A stretch of DNA of 19,121 nt, from the NCBI GenBank assembly GCA_012729935.1, contig JAAYBY010000019.1:1-19121 (forward strand). The letters run 5' to 3'. Shown in pieces: positions 1 to 7,883 of the stretch. A model generated the notes under the pieces. That model was not told where the DNA came from. It saw only the letters and a list, made by a program, of their open reading frames with translations, and did not search any database. The stretch is from Clostridiaceae bacterium. Lineage in GTDB: Bacteria > Bacillota > Clostridia > Saccharofermentanales > UBA5734. How positions within the stretch are numbered: the stretch's first letter is position 1; the number at the start of each line of letters is the position of its first letter. Made by a program: the position numbers and the translations under genes.

Positions 1-444
1 GACCGGAAGACGTATTCCGCTCTGGATCAGAACATAAAGGAATAGATTATTTAATCCCTGAAAGACCACGGCCGCTGGGATACCGATTGTGACGGCCAGA
101 AACAAACTGCCAGGTGCAGCTCTGCGTCCGACAACCATTTCAGCCGGGAAGCGGCTGACCAGAAGTATGACTGCTGCCGGCAGGAAAATGAATGCACCTT
201 GCATGATCAGCGTTCTGATAACCCAAGACTGCAAGTTGGCGTAGCCCATTCGTTCGGCCAGTGCCGGCCAGGCCCGCATCATCAGGATAATCGCCAGATT
301 GGCTCCTGAATGGATCAGCAGCAGCGTACCGGCAATACCATTCTGCGGTTGCGCCTCTGGCTCATGAATGCCTTCGATGCCGGTCGGTGTTCGAATAAGC
401 GGCTTGTTCGTATCTTTTTTCTTTTTTCTTATCATATCGGTCAT
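1..444 (-). CDS. Partial membrane protein, probable CPBP-family (CAAX protease-like) N-terminus
   Basis: This minus-strand gene starts at ATG 444 and runs off the left edge, so 148 codons are visible. After a basic, Lys-rich N-terminus (about residues 5-14) there are about three hydrophobic segments (roughly residues 37-57, 78-97 and 113-137), ending in a stretch with NNLFLYVLIQSGIRLP. That layout resembles the N-terminal half of CPBP intramembrane metalloproteases of Firmicutes. The diagnostic motifs (EExxxR and the His-containing motif) would lie outside the window, so the family call is inference. Its ATG overlaps the stop of the upstream prepilin peptidase as ATGA, which suggests translational coupling and co-transcription. 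Another polytopic membrane protein remains possible. Confidence 0.55.
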   Translation of the reverse strand, partial: MTDMIRKKKKDTNKPLIRTPTGIEGIHEPEAQPQNGIAGTLLLIHSGANLAIILMMRAWPALAERMGYANLQSWVIRTLIMQGAFIFLPAAVILLVSRFPAEMVVGRRAAPGSLFLAVTIGIPAAVVFQGLNNLFLYVLIQSGIRLPV

Positions 445-1175
445 ATCAGCAGCGTGAGATACGCTTGCCACCATTGCTGGACAAAAGAACTTGCCACCAG
501 CAATAGAAATGTTGCCATGACAATATAGGGGCCAAAAGCCAGTTCGGGATCACGATCTGGCTGAATACGGCGGCGAATCAGCAGAGGGACTGCGACGACA
601 GCAGCCAGCAAAAAAGACAGGCAAAGCAGAAAAGCCAGATTTGGCCAATCAACAAGAAAGGCACAGACTGCCAACAGCTTGACGTCTCCCATCCCCATCG
701 CATCGCGATGCAGCCATTTTGCTGCAAGCCAGCCACAGACCCACAGAAAAACACCGGCTGCAAGCGCTGCCAGGAGTCGTGACGGAAGACCGGGCAGCCA
801 GCGTGCAGGATTCTTTATACTGTCAGAAACCCAAAGCAGCAAACCCGCGGGGATTAACGCCAGAACCAGCTGATCCGGAATGATACGTGCTCGAAAATCG
901 GAGATCGCGATCAACAACAGCGGCTGTGCTGCGTAGAGAATGACGGGGAGGCTGATGACAGGGCCAATCAGATGTGCGCTGGCGAAAAAAATCAAACCAT
1001 CCACCAGCATGATCAGCAGCATACCCGGAAAGACCGTCAGGCCATCTCTGGCCCTTTGAGCTTCCGTTAAGTCTTCCTCCCCATAATCTGCCAGCCAGCT
1101 GATTGGCATGTGGCGAAAAAGCAAGGCGATCAAGGCACCAATCAGAAGTCCAATCGGGATAAAAAAGTAGGTCAT
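441..1175 (-). CDS. Prepilin peptidase (type IV leader peptidase, A24 family)
   Basis: This is a 244-residue polytopic membrane protein with the two-aspartate signature of A24 peptidases. The first Asp lies in ISDFRARIIPD (about residues 91-101) and the second in MGMGDVKLLA (about 160-169). A later LAFGPYIV motif (about 213-220) is also typical. The family cleaves class III signal peptides of type IV pilins or pseudopilins at the cytoplasmic membrane face. The sequence lacks the Cys-rich N-terminal methylase domain of the larger PilD-type enzymes. The length fits the shorter A24 group. It is the first visible gene of a minus-strand unit and overlaps the downstream CPBP-like gene by four bases (ATGA). 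No pilin genes are visible in the window, so its substrates are unknown. The RBS is only moderate (a GGGGG stretch about 10 bases before the ATG). Confidence 0.85.
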   Translation of the reverse strand: MTYFFIPIGLLIGALIALLFRHMPISWLADYGEEDLTEAQRARDGLTVFPGMLLIMLVDGLIFFASAHLIGPVISLPVILYAAQPLLLIAISDFRARIIPDQLVLALIPAGLLLWVSDSIKNPARWLPGLPSRLLAALAAGVFLWVCGWLAAKWLHRDAMGMGDVKLLAVCAFLVDWPNLAFLLCLSFLLAAVVAVPLLIRRRIQPDRDPELAFGPYIVMATFLLLVASSFVQQWWQAYLTLLI

Positions 1176-1208
1176 TCGCCGGAAAGCCCCCTAACTTAAG
1201 TCATTTCA

Positions 1209-1237
1209 ATTGTACCGTTGCCTGACAGCGTATGCAA
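1209..1237 (-). promoter_or_regulatory. Candidate promoter for the prepilin peptidase gene
   Basis: Read on the minus strand, TTGCAT and TACAAT are separated by 17 bases, about 35 bases upstream of the prepilin peptidase ATG. The -10 is good and the -35 matches only in its first three bases. The site lies back to back with the glgP promoter. Confidence 0.35.
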
Positions 1238-1259
1238 CAAATCCTTCGGTTTGGATTTA

Positions 1260-1288
1260 TTGACCTCTGTGTGTATTATGATTATACT
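1260..1288 (+). promoter_or_regulatory. Sigma-A-type promoter of glgP
   Basis: TTGACC (1260-1265) and TATACT (1283-1288) are separated by exactly 17 bases, each matching five of six consensus bases. The -10 lies 38 bases before the glgP ATG. It is one of the clearest vegetative promoters in the window. Confidence 0.7.
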
Positions 1289-1326
1289 GATCCCTTAGAA
1301 TAATCGCTATTTAATGAGGCAACCAA

Positions 1327-3705
1327 ATGATTGAAAAAGATGTATTAAAACAAAAACTAATCTGTTTGATTCAGGCTGAAACGGCACAGACACCCGATTG
1401 TGCATCAGCGATAGATTTCTGGCGGGCATTATCTCGTGCTGTCATGGAATTGCTGACTGAGCGCTGGCAGAGTACCCAATTGCATTACAAGAAGGGAAGA
1501 CAAGCCCATTATTTTTCAGCTGAGTTTCTTGAAGGGCGCTCTTTGTTAAATAACCTGATAAATCTTGATTTGTATGATATTGCTCAAGAGACTGTTCAGG
1601 AACTAGGTCATTCTTTATCCGAACTTGAGGAGTCGGAAGCAGATCCCGGTCTTGGCAATGGCGGATTAGGACGACTGGCTGCCTGTTTTCTTGATTCTGC
1701 TGCCACGCAGAATCTTCCTGTTCGCGGCTACGGAATCCTCTACCGATACGGTTTGTTCAGACAGGCGATTGAAAACGGATTTCAGAAAGAGTATCCGGAC
1801 GCCTGGATGGAAGAACCCTATCCGTTTATTGTGCGACGGAATCAGGATAAAGTTCGTGTCCATTTTCAGGATCTCGATGTCATCGCTGTACCATACGATC
1901 TGCCGGTGACTGGATACCAGACTGAGAATATAAATACGCTGCGTCTCTGGAAAGCGGAGCCGGCAGAGGAGTTCGACTTTAATCTGTTCAATTCGCAACG
2001 GTTTGATGATGCCGTTACTCAGCGGAATCGCGTTGAAGACATTTGTCGTGTCCTGTATCCGAATGACTCCTCTTATGATGGCAAGGTGCTTCGAGTCCGT
2101 CAGCAGTATTTCTTTGTCAGTGCTTCGCTGCAAACGATTATTTCGGATTATATCGCACAGCATGGTGAAGATCTAACCCGTTTCGGCCAGTTTAACCACA
2201 TACAGCTGAACGACACACACCCGGTACTTGCCATCCCTGAACTGATGCGATTACTGATGGATGAACATAACCTCAGCTGGCAGACAGCATGGTCGGTTAC
2301 TCAGACTGTTTTTGCCTATACAAATCACACCATTATGGCTGAAGCGCTTGAAAAATGGGATATCGGAATATTCCAGTATCTGTTTCCGCGCGTTTTCCAG
2401 ATAATTGAACAGATTGATGCCCAATTTCGCAGAGAACGGTATGAGCAGGGATTGCATGATGATCAAATCAGAGTGCTTGCCCCGTTAGGTGACGGAAAAG
2501 TTCATATGGCTCATCTGGCAATCTATGGCAGCCATTCAGTTAATGGTGTGGCTGCTGTTCACACTGACATCTTGAAGACACAGGCGCTGAAAGGATTTTA
2601 TCAGGTATGGCCGGAGCGCTTTAACAATAAGACCAATGGCGTCACACCGCGTCGTTGGATTCAGGTCTGCAATCCGGAACTGGCTGAATTGCTGACCAGT
2701 CGACTGGGGAGCAACCAGTGGCTGACTGATCTGGAACGACTGGCTGAACTGAAACCACTGGCTCAGGACAAATCTGTTCTCCGTCAGTTGTTGGCGATCA
2801 AACGAAATAACAAGCAGAAACTGGCAGACTTTGTGCAGGTGTCGGAGCAGTTGACCCTGAATCCGGATGCGTTGTTCGATGTCCAAATTAAGCGTCTGCA
2901 CGAATACAAACGTCAGCTGATGAATGCACTGCTGATTCTGGATGATTATTTTACGATTAAAGAGCACCCGGAACAGGCGATTGTGCCGTGCACCTACTTC
3001 TTTGGTGCAAAAGCAGCGCCGGGTTATTTCAAGGCGAAGGCGATCATCAAGTTTATCAATGAGGTCGCCTGCCTGGTTAATAATGACCCGGATGTCAACC
3101 AATGGATCAAAGTCGTTTTCCTGCAGAACTATAATATTTCGAAAGCAGAAAAACTATTTCCTGCAGCTGATTTGTCTGAACAGATATCGACTGTCGGTAT
3201 GGAAGCATCTGGGACAGGCAATATGAAGTTCATGATGAACGGAGCCTTAACGATCGGTACGTGTGATGGTGCCAACGTTGAAATTGCAGAAGCGGCGGGT
3301 CGTGAAAACTGCTATCTGTTCGGCTGTCAGGTCGAACATTTCGTGCCGACAAAAGCGTATTATAACCCGCAATGGCAATATGAACAGGTCCCGGGATTGA
3401 AACGTTGTGTGGATACACTGATCAACGGTACACTCAGTGACATGGGAACAGGCATGTTCAGGGAGCTTTACAATGGCCTGATTTACGGATCCAGCTGGGA
3501 ACCGGCAGACCCGTATTATGTTCTGGGCGATTTTGATGAGTACCGCAGGACACGCCGACAGGCCCAGAAAGACTATACTGATCCGCTTGCATGGGCCGCC
3601 AGGTGCTGGATTAACATAACAAGCAGCGGCCGCTTTAGTTCGGATCGGACAATCAATGATTATGGCAGAGAGATCTGGGATGTCGATCCCAGACCGATTC
3701 GCTGA
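1327..3705 (+). CDS. glgP: Glycogen/maltodextrin phosphorylase
   Basis: This cytoplasmic GT35 enzyme releases glucose-1-phosphate from the non-reducing ends of alpha-1,4-glucans using pyridoxal phosphate and phosphate. The protein has 792 residues, close to the usual family length. It contains the N-terminal HYFSAEFLEGRSLLNNL block (about 61-77), the glycine-rich DPGLGNGGLGRLAACFLDS stretch (about 106-124), the TNHT segment near the active site, and the PLP site EASGTGNMKFMMNG, where the Schiff-base lysine is about residue 634. The substrate (glycogen or maltodextrin) cannot be decided from sequence. The start is supported by an upstream GAGG and a near-consensus promoter. No glycogen synthesis genes are adjacent. 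It ends 10 bases from the convergent metallophosphoesterase stop, with no obvious terminator between them. Confidence 0.95.
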   Translation: MIEKDVLKQKLICLIQAETAQTPDCASAIDFWRALSRAVMELLTERWQSTQLHYKKGRQAHYFSAEFLEGRSLLNNLINLDLYDIAQETVQELGHSLSELEESEADPGLGNGGLGRLAACFLDSAATQNLPVRGYGILYRYGLFRQAIENGFQKEYPDAWMEEPYPFIVRRNQDKVRVHFQDLDVIAVPYDLPVTGYQTENINTLRLWKAEPAEEFDFNLFNSQRFDDAVTQRNRVEDICRVLYPNDSSYDGKVLRVRQQYFFVSASLQTIISDYIAQHGEDLTRFGQFNHIQLNDTHPVLAIPELMRLLMDEHNLSWQTAWSVTQTVFAYTNHTIMAEALEKWDIGIFQYLFPRVFQIIEQIDAQFRRERYEQGLHDDQIRVLAPLGDGKVHMAHLAIYGSHSVNGVAAVHTDILKTQALKGFYQVWPERFNNKTNGVTPRRWIQVCNPELAELLTSRLGSNQWLTDLERLAELKPLAQDKSVLRQLLAIKRNNKQKLADFVQVSEQLTLNPDALFDVQIKRLHEYKRQLMNALLILDDYFTIKEHPEQAIVPCTYFFGAKAAPGYFKAKAIIKFINEVACLVNNDPDVNQWIKVVFLQNYNISKAEKLFPAADLSEQISTVGMEASGTGNMKFMMNGALTIGTCDGANVEIAEAAGRENCYLFGCQVEHFVPTKAYYNPQWQYEQVPGLKRCVDTLINGTLSDMGTGMFRELYNGLIYGSSWEPADPYYVLGDFDEYRRTRRQAQKDYTDPLAWAARCWINITSSGRFSSDRTINDYGREIWDVDPRPIR

Positions 3706-3715
3706 TAACGATCGG

Positions 3716-4570
3716 CTATAGAGGGGGCAAGAACAGGTCAATGAGTGCGATTTCCGGCAGCGATCGCAAACGGATCGGGATGACAACACAGCCGAGTCCA
3801 CGAGTCAGGTAACCTGTCATATCGTGCCATTCAACTGGTCCCCGGTAAAAACCGAGACTGGGTGCACGTTCACGTCGAAGTAAACGGAATTCAAGACGGA
3901 AGGGCATGTATATCTGCCCGCCGTGGAAATGACCTGCAAAAAACCATTTGATCTGGCCTGGCGGGACGAGCAGAACATGGTCAGGATTGTGCGTCAGAAG
4001 CAGACGCCTGTCAGCTGGTATCTGTTCCAGATCCACTTTTTTGAAGGATTCAATCGGATCAGGCTGATTTTTTGACGGATCATCCAACCCGATGATCAAA
4101 AATGTCTCACCGCGGCAGGGAAAAACGAAACTGTCATTTTGCAGAACTGTGAACCCGGCCTGCCGCATTCGGGCGATGCTTTCTGTCGTGTCATGATTTC
4201 CCGGAACAGCCACGATCGGAATCTGCGTTCCGCCGACCCACTCATTTATACGTGACAGTAAATCAATGGCGGATGAAACAAAGGCCGTATGTGCGGATAA
4301 ATCTCCGCCGAACAAAATGATGTCCGGATTCAGGTTTTTGACAGCTGCAAAAATTTTTGATGGTTTTATTTTGAGTTTGTCCTGGTGCAGATCACTCAGG
4401 AACAAGATCTTCAGTGTCGGCTCAGTCTTTTGATTTGCTGCCGCTTCGTATGTTTTTCCGAAAAAACGTTGTCTGGTCACTCGAATCTGTCTGGGTTCCC
4501 AAAGCGACCGAATGACGACCAAAATCAGCAGGACACCTGCTGCCAGAGCAATCCCTTGTCCGGGGGTCAT
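3716..4570 (-). CDS. Membrane-anchored metallophosphoesterase (YkuE-like)
   Basis: This is a 284-residue calcineurin-like phosphoesterase. Residues about 5-22 form a hydrophobic N-terminal anchor. The dinuclear metal motifs follow in canonical order: LSDLH (D60, H62), GGD (D90), GNHD (N125, H126), THNPDH (H194) and GHFHGGQ (H214, H216). The architecture resembles YkuE-type phosphodiesterases or UDP-sugar hydrolase relatives. The real substrate is unknown. It lies 28 bases downstream of the esterase gene and is probably co-transcribed with it. There is no strong SD before its ATG. Instead a 10-codon mini-ORF begins on the esterase stop (TGATG) and ends on this gene's start (ATGA), which may carry ribosomes across. 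Confidence 0.85.
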   Translation of the reverse strand: MTPGQGIALAAGVLLILVVIRSLWEPRQIRVTRQRFFGKTYEAAANQKTEPTLKILFLSDLHQDKLKIKPSKIFAAVKNLNPDIILFGGDLSAHTAFVSSAIDLLSRINEWVGGTQIPIVAVPGNHDTTESIARMRQAGFTVLQNDSFVFPCRGETFLIIGLDDPSKNQPDPIESFKKVDLEQIPADRRLLLTHNPDHVLLVPPGQIKWFFAGHFHGGQIYMPFRLEFRLLRRERAPSLGFYRGPVEWHDMTGYLTRGLGCVVIPIRLRSLPEIALIDLFLPPL

Positions 4571-4598
4571 AAGAGAATAATGCGGCCAATAGTCCCCA

Positions 4599-5378
4599 TC
4601 AGAAGCCGAGCTCGCTCAGAAACGAGACAGCTTCATCAAACCAGCCGCGGATTTCCGGGATGTCTTCTGCCAGTCCCAGACCGTGTATGCCGCGAGGATA
4701 GATGTGGCAGGCAAATGGCACTTGCTTGGCCGAAAGTGCTGAAGCCATCAAAAGGCTGTTTTCAACCGGTACGACATCATCATCTGCTGTATGCCAGAGA
4801 TAAGTCGGCGGTGTTCGTCTGTCGACTCTGTTTTCAATAGAAAGATCACTGGCAAGCGCTGTCTGAGCGGACTCGCCAAGCAGATTCAGACGTGAACCCA
4901 GGTGGCCCATTTTTCCAAATGTGATAACCGGGTAGCATAAAATCATAGCATCAGGTCTGCAGGATTCGTGATCCCACATCGTTCCGGCTGATGCTGCAAG
5001 GTGTCCGCCAGCTGAAAAACCCATTACACCGATGCGATCCGATCTCGAATTGTTGTGTTCAGTTCTCTGCCGGGCAAGATGAATGGCGCGTTTGACGTCC
5101 TGATAAGGCGAGGGATGTAAGTCCGGGTGAACGCGGTAATCAAGAACATATGCATTCAATCCGCAGGCATTAAGCTTTTCAGCCACAGGACTGCCCTCAT
5201 AGGGCGTCTTGGCTTCATATCCGCCACCGGGGCAGACAATCACTGTACCGCGGTTCTCCGGACGATCTGCCGGATACCAGCTTAATGTTGGTATGCAGGA
5301 ATGAAATGTGCCAATGGCGCTGCCGCTTCCGACATTCTGCTCGGATTCTGACCACAAGGGAATAATCTCTGTTAACAT
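4599..5378 (-). CDS. Alpha/beta hydrolase, acetyl-xylan/feruloyl esterase-like
   Basis: This is a 259-residue alpha/beta hydrolase of the BD-FAE/Axe-like group. Visible elements are an oxyanion loop VCPGGGY (about 48-54), the nucleophile elbow GFSAGGH (S122), an acid candidate in HTADDD (about D200/D201) and the catalytic His in RGIHGLG (H232). Family members deacetylate or de-esterify plant polysaccharides or small esters. The substrate here is inferred only in general terms. There is no signal peptide, so it is probably cytoplasmic and acts on imported oligosaccharides. The start has a strong AGGAGGG RBS about 8 bases upstream. It is the first gene of a minus-strand pair with the metallophosphoesterase and is divergent from an AraC-family regulator, which may control it. 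Confidence 0.85.
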   Translation of the reverse strand: MLTEIIPLWSESEQNVGSGSAIGTFHSCIPTLSWYPADRPENRGTVIVCPGGGYEAKTPYEGSPVAEKLNACGLNAYVLDYRVHPDLHPSPYQDVKRAIHLARQRTEHNNSRSDRIGVMGFSAGGHLAASAGTMWDHESCRPDAMILCYPVITFGKMGHLGSRLNLLGESAQTALASDLSIENRVDRRTPPTYLWHTADDDVVPVENSLLMASALSAKQVPFACHIYPRGIHGLGLAEDIPEIRGWFDEAVSFLSELGF

Positions 5379-5399
5379 GGTAGTGTCCCTCCTGTTTAG

Positions 5400-5408
5400 A
5401 TTCTATCA
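5400..5408 (-). promoter_or_regulatory. Candidate extended -10 promoter of the esterase gene
   Basis: On the minus strand TGA precedes TAGAAT directly, giving an extended -10 element (TGnTAnAAT type) 21 bases upstream of the esterase ATG. No convincing -35 hexamer is visible, so activator dependence is possible. Confidence 0.35.
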
Positions 5409-5467
5409 TAAACAGCGCAGGAAACGTCACAGACCTTCATTTCGGTGTAAAGAAATTTTTTCAACTG

Positions 5468-5495
5468 GCTGTCATGACAGCACATCTGATATGTG
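5468..5495. promoter_or_regulatory. Two abutting dyads, candidate operator
   Basis: A perfect 14-base palindrome, GCTGTCATGACAGC (5468-5481), abuts an inverted repeat CACAT-N5-ATGTG (5481-5495). Both lie between the divergent esterase and AraC-family genes, upstream of both candidate -10 elements. This is a plausible regulator binding region, but binding by the adjacent AraC-family protein is inference. Confidence 0.4.
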
Positions 5496-5530
5496 AGGTC
5501 AAATAACCAGGCAAGAAAAGCAGGCAAACG

Positions 5531-5539
5531 TGATATACT
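5531..5539 (+). promoter_or_regulatory. Candidate extended -10 promoter of the AraC-family gene
   Basis: TGATATACT is an extended -10 element (TGn followed by TATACT) 55 bases before the regulator ATG. No good -35 is visible at the expected distance, matching the divergent esterase promoter. Confidence 0.45.
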
Positions 5540-5594
5540 GTCGATGTCCGGCTATTGATTTATCAACTGATAGGGTTCTGGATTGTAGGGTCAG

Positions 5595-6464
5595 ATGAAA
5601 AACAGTGTTGTATTGAATGCATATGTAATGGTTGCTGGCTGTCATTTTGAAATTGCTATTGACAGGAGTTATTTTTATCCAAAACCAACGTCAGCCTCTT
5701 TGCACAGCCATGCTGATTTTGAGGTTCATCTTGTTAAGCAGGGTCGGTATGTGCTCGGGTTTCATGATAATTACATGAGTTTGAGTCAAGGTAGTTTATG
5801 TGTGATACCGCCTAATACCTATCATTCAAATGTCAGCGCCATTGAAGACTGCTCAGAAAAATACTGCTTCAGATTTAATATCGGCAGTTGTGATAACCCG
5901 CAGAATGAGATTCAGAAGAAGATCAGATATATTGATTCGCCGGTCCTGTTTCATGATTGCAAAAGAGAAGAAAACCTGGCCCGTGAGATATTCCGTGAGC
6001 ACCAGGCGCATCTGTTTGATTCCGATCGGTGCATCCATCATTTGCTCTATTTGTTCATGCTTTATCTGATCAGAAGACTGACCGGTCTGACGCCTGATGC
6101 AACCGCTGCTGATCAGCTTTCGTTGTCCGAAAACCGGACAACCGTCATTGACGCTTTCTTTGCATTCCATTATATGGACAACATTCATGCGGATGATCTC
6201 GCACGAACAATGAATTTGAGTACCCGTCAGTTAAATAGAGTCCTTCAGAAACATTACGGGATGACATTTAAACAAAAACTGATCGATATGCGGTTAGCGG
6301 CAGCCAAAGATCAGCTGCGTGACTCAGAGAAGAGTATACAGGACATTTCATTATCTGTCGGCTACAAGGATATCGAGTATTTCTGTTCGATATTTACTGC
6401 CAGTACCGGACTCACGCCCGCAAAATACCGTAAAGAGCGTATCATTAATACTGGAAATTCTTAA
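5595..6464 (+). CDS. AraC-family transcriptional regulator with cupin-type sensor domain
   Basis: This is a 289-residue regulator. Residues about 20-100 form a cupin-like ligand-binding domain with a His-rich strand (SLHSHADFEVH, about 35-45) and an IPPNTYH motif (about 71-77), as in sugar-responsive AraC proteins. Residues about 185-283 form the double helix-turn-helix. The first HTH is around DDLARTMNLSTRQLNRVLQK and the second around IQDISLSVGYKDIEYFCSIF, followed by the hallmark TGLTPAKYR. It is divergent from the esterase/phosphoesterase pair and convergent with the URO-D-like gene, whose last codons overlap its own by 20 bases. A carbohydrate-derived inducer is a reasonable guess from context only. 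The start has a weak SD (GTAGGGT) about 5 bases upstream. Confidence 0.9.
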   Translation: MKNSVVLNAYVMVAGCHFEIAIDRSYFYPKPTSASLHSHADFEVHLVKQGRYVLGFHDNYMSLSQGSLCVIPPNTYHSNVSAIEDCSEKYCFRFNIGSCDNPQNEIQKKIRYIDSPVLFHDCKREENLAREIFREHQAHLFDSDRCIHHLLYLFMLYLIRRLTGLTPDATAADQLSLSENRTTVIDAFFAFHYMDNIHADDLARTMNLSTRQLNRVLQKHYGMTFKQKLIDMRLAAAKDQLRDSEKSIQDISLSVGYKDIEYFCSIFTASTGLTPAKYRKERIINTGNS

Positions 6465-7509
6465 CCGCCTGATAGACTGCAAGCAAATTCTCAACCGGCG
6501 TGTCACCCTGAACCTGATGAGACGGTGATACGATGTATCCTCCGTTTCCGCCTAGAATGGACATGATACGAGTTGTCTCTTCGAATATCTGATCGGGTGA
6601 AGCGTGTGGCAGCAAATCCACTTCGTCGATGGCACCGTGAAACGATATCTTGTCACCAAAGTGCGTGAACAGGCTTTCAGGTTCCATGCCTTTTGCTCCG
6701 ACTTGAATCGGATCCAGCAGGTCAACACCTATTTCAGCGAGATCGTCAATCACCTGAGCGACGGAACCACACGAATGATAGAATGTTCCCAGTCCCATCT
6801 CCTTGAACGGCTTGATCAGACCAGCCGTATGTGGCTTAATCATTTCTCTCCAAAGGGTAGGACTTAGCATCAAATTCTCCTGCCCGCCGATATCGCCGCC
6901 CGAGCCGATAATGTCTATCTCACCATCAGCTGCATCAAGAACCCGAACAGCCCGCCCATAATAGTATTCTCTGACTTTGGAGCAAATAGCGGTCACAATT
7001 TCCGGATTTTCATACAGATCGGTCAGAAACTGCTCCATACCCCTTAAATACCATGGTGTTTCAAACGCTCCACCTGCAAAAAACATGATCGCCCGGTCAT
7101 CCGTCTTTTTGTGAACCTTAATATTGTCTTTGATTTTTGAATAATCCCACCAGTCAAGACTGGGCCAGTCGTAAGCGTAGATCTCGTCGACAGAAGAAGC
7201 TTCTGCCAGCGGATGATAAGCAATCTCATAATACGTGTTGTACTCATTTTTGGCAGCTTTCATTCCGATGCCCCAGAAATCAGTTCCTTCACTGGACAAT
7301 GTCGCTGCCGACCGCTCTTTCGGACCGATGAACGGTATGCTGACCCACCTGAGATCAATATCCAGCCTGTCAAGCACATCGACTGGTGTGCTGACATCAA
7401 AGTGGTGGATCAATGATTCCCAGACTTCAGGTGTGCAGCGCAGCGATGTCGCTGGCCGGTCGGCTTTCTTTCGATTCAGAACATGATGGACGCGATCTTT
7501 ACTGGTCAT
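6445..7509 (-). CDS. URO-D-family protein, probable corrinoid/methyl-transfer type
   Basis: This is a 354-residue member of the uroporphyrinogen decarboxylase superfamily. The HSCGS motif (H245, C247 in this numbering) and the later FHGAID (H291) and GGYIVSPSHQ segments match the zinc-thiol methyltransferase-like branch (MtaA/MtbA relatives) more than true HemE. No other heme genes are near. The true substrate is unknown, and no corrinoid protein or activase gene is adjacent. I chose ATG 7509 because GGAGGAG lies 8 bases upstream. An in-frame ATG at 7533 would add eight residues that include that RBS and has no good RBS of its own. Its 3' end overlaps the convergent AraC-family gene by 20 bases. 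Confidence 0.85.
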   Translation of the reverse strand: MTSKDRVHHVLNRKKADRPATSLRCTPEVWESLIHHFDVSTPVDVLDRLDIDLRWVSIPFIGPKERSAATLSSEGTDFWGIGMKAAKNEYNTYYEIAYHPLAEASSVDEIYAYDWPSLDWWDYSKIKDNIKVHKKTDDRAIMFFAGGAFETPWYLRGMEQFLTDLYENPEIVTAICSKVREYYYGRAVRVLDAADGEIDIIGSGGDIGGQENLMLSPTLWREMIKPHTAGLIKPFKEMGLGTFYHSCGSVAQVIDDLAEIGVDLLDPIQVGAKGMEPESLFTHFGDKISFHGAIDEVDLLPHASPDQIFEETTRIMSILGGNGGYIVSPSHQVQGDTPVENLLAVYQAVKNFQY

Positions 7510-7728
7510 CTTACTCACTCCTCCGTTTGTCACTGCTTGTGTGCATCGTAAAAATTCAGCCTGGCACCGTCTATTATTCTACCTGAACAGGCCTGTCTGT
7601 TATACGGGGAAACAAGACATCTTTAGACAGCGGTATGTCTGAATGATCATGCACCGGATCGTTGAATCGAACATCTGACAACAACAAATTGTCCGCTCGA
7701 AAAAATCATCACAGTAAAAATGGCTGAG

Positions 7729-7758
7729 TTGTCATTCCTGAGAAGAATCGGTTAGAAT
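7729..7758 (+). promoter_or_regulatory. Candidate promoter for the membrane protein-ligA-HAD operon
   Basis: TTGTCA (7729-7734) and TAGAAT (7753-7758) each match five of six consensus bases and are 18 bases apart. The predicted transcript would have a leader of about 115 bases containing the hairpin at 7837-7861. Confidence 0.4.
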
Positions 7759-7836
7759 AAGAGCTGGGTTATACAATTGATACAGGTGTTCATAAACAGC
7801 TGTTTTGTTAACGGGCAGCCTGACAAGCCATACGTA

Positions 7837-7861
7837 TGAGTCGTTATAGCAGGACGACTCA
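7837..7861 (+). repeat. Inverted repeat just upstream of the membrane-protein start
   Basis: TGAGTCGT (7837-7844) pairs perfectly with ACGACTCA (7854-7861) around a 9-base loop. It ends 12 bases before the GAGGTG RBS of the next gene. It could be an operator or an mRNA leader hairpin. There is no T-tract, so it is not a terminator. Confidence 0.55.
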
Positions 7862-7883
7862 GAATTAGATGTTGAGGTGTTTC

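Larger units (their letters stand above)
7510..7883. other. Divergent intergenic region with small dyads
   Basis: This stretch of about 370 bases separates the URO-D-like gene (minus) from the membrane protein/ligase operon (plus). It holds a 10-base palindrome ACAGGCCTGT (7587-7596), an inverted repeat AGACAT-N14-ATGTCT (7615-7640), a candidate plus-strand promoter (7729-7758) and an 8-base-stem hairpin (7837-7861). I see no credible coding sequence or structured RNA family in the rest. Confidence 0.5.

Noticed and set aside
2536..3102. 188-codon minus-strand ORF antisense to glgP
   Set aside because: It is a shadow of the phosphorylase coding sequence with no domain signal.
3706..3715. Bidirectional terminator between glgP and the phosphoesterase
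   Set aside because: Only 10 bases separate the stops. The nearest dyad (CCGAT/ATCGG) is short and has no T-tract in either direction.
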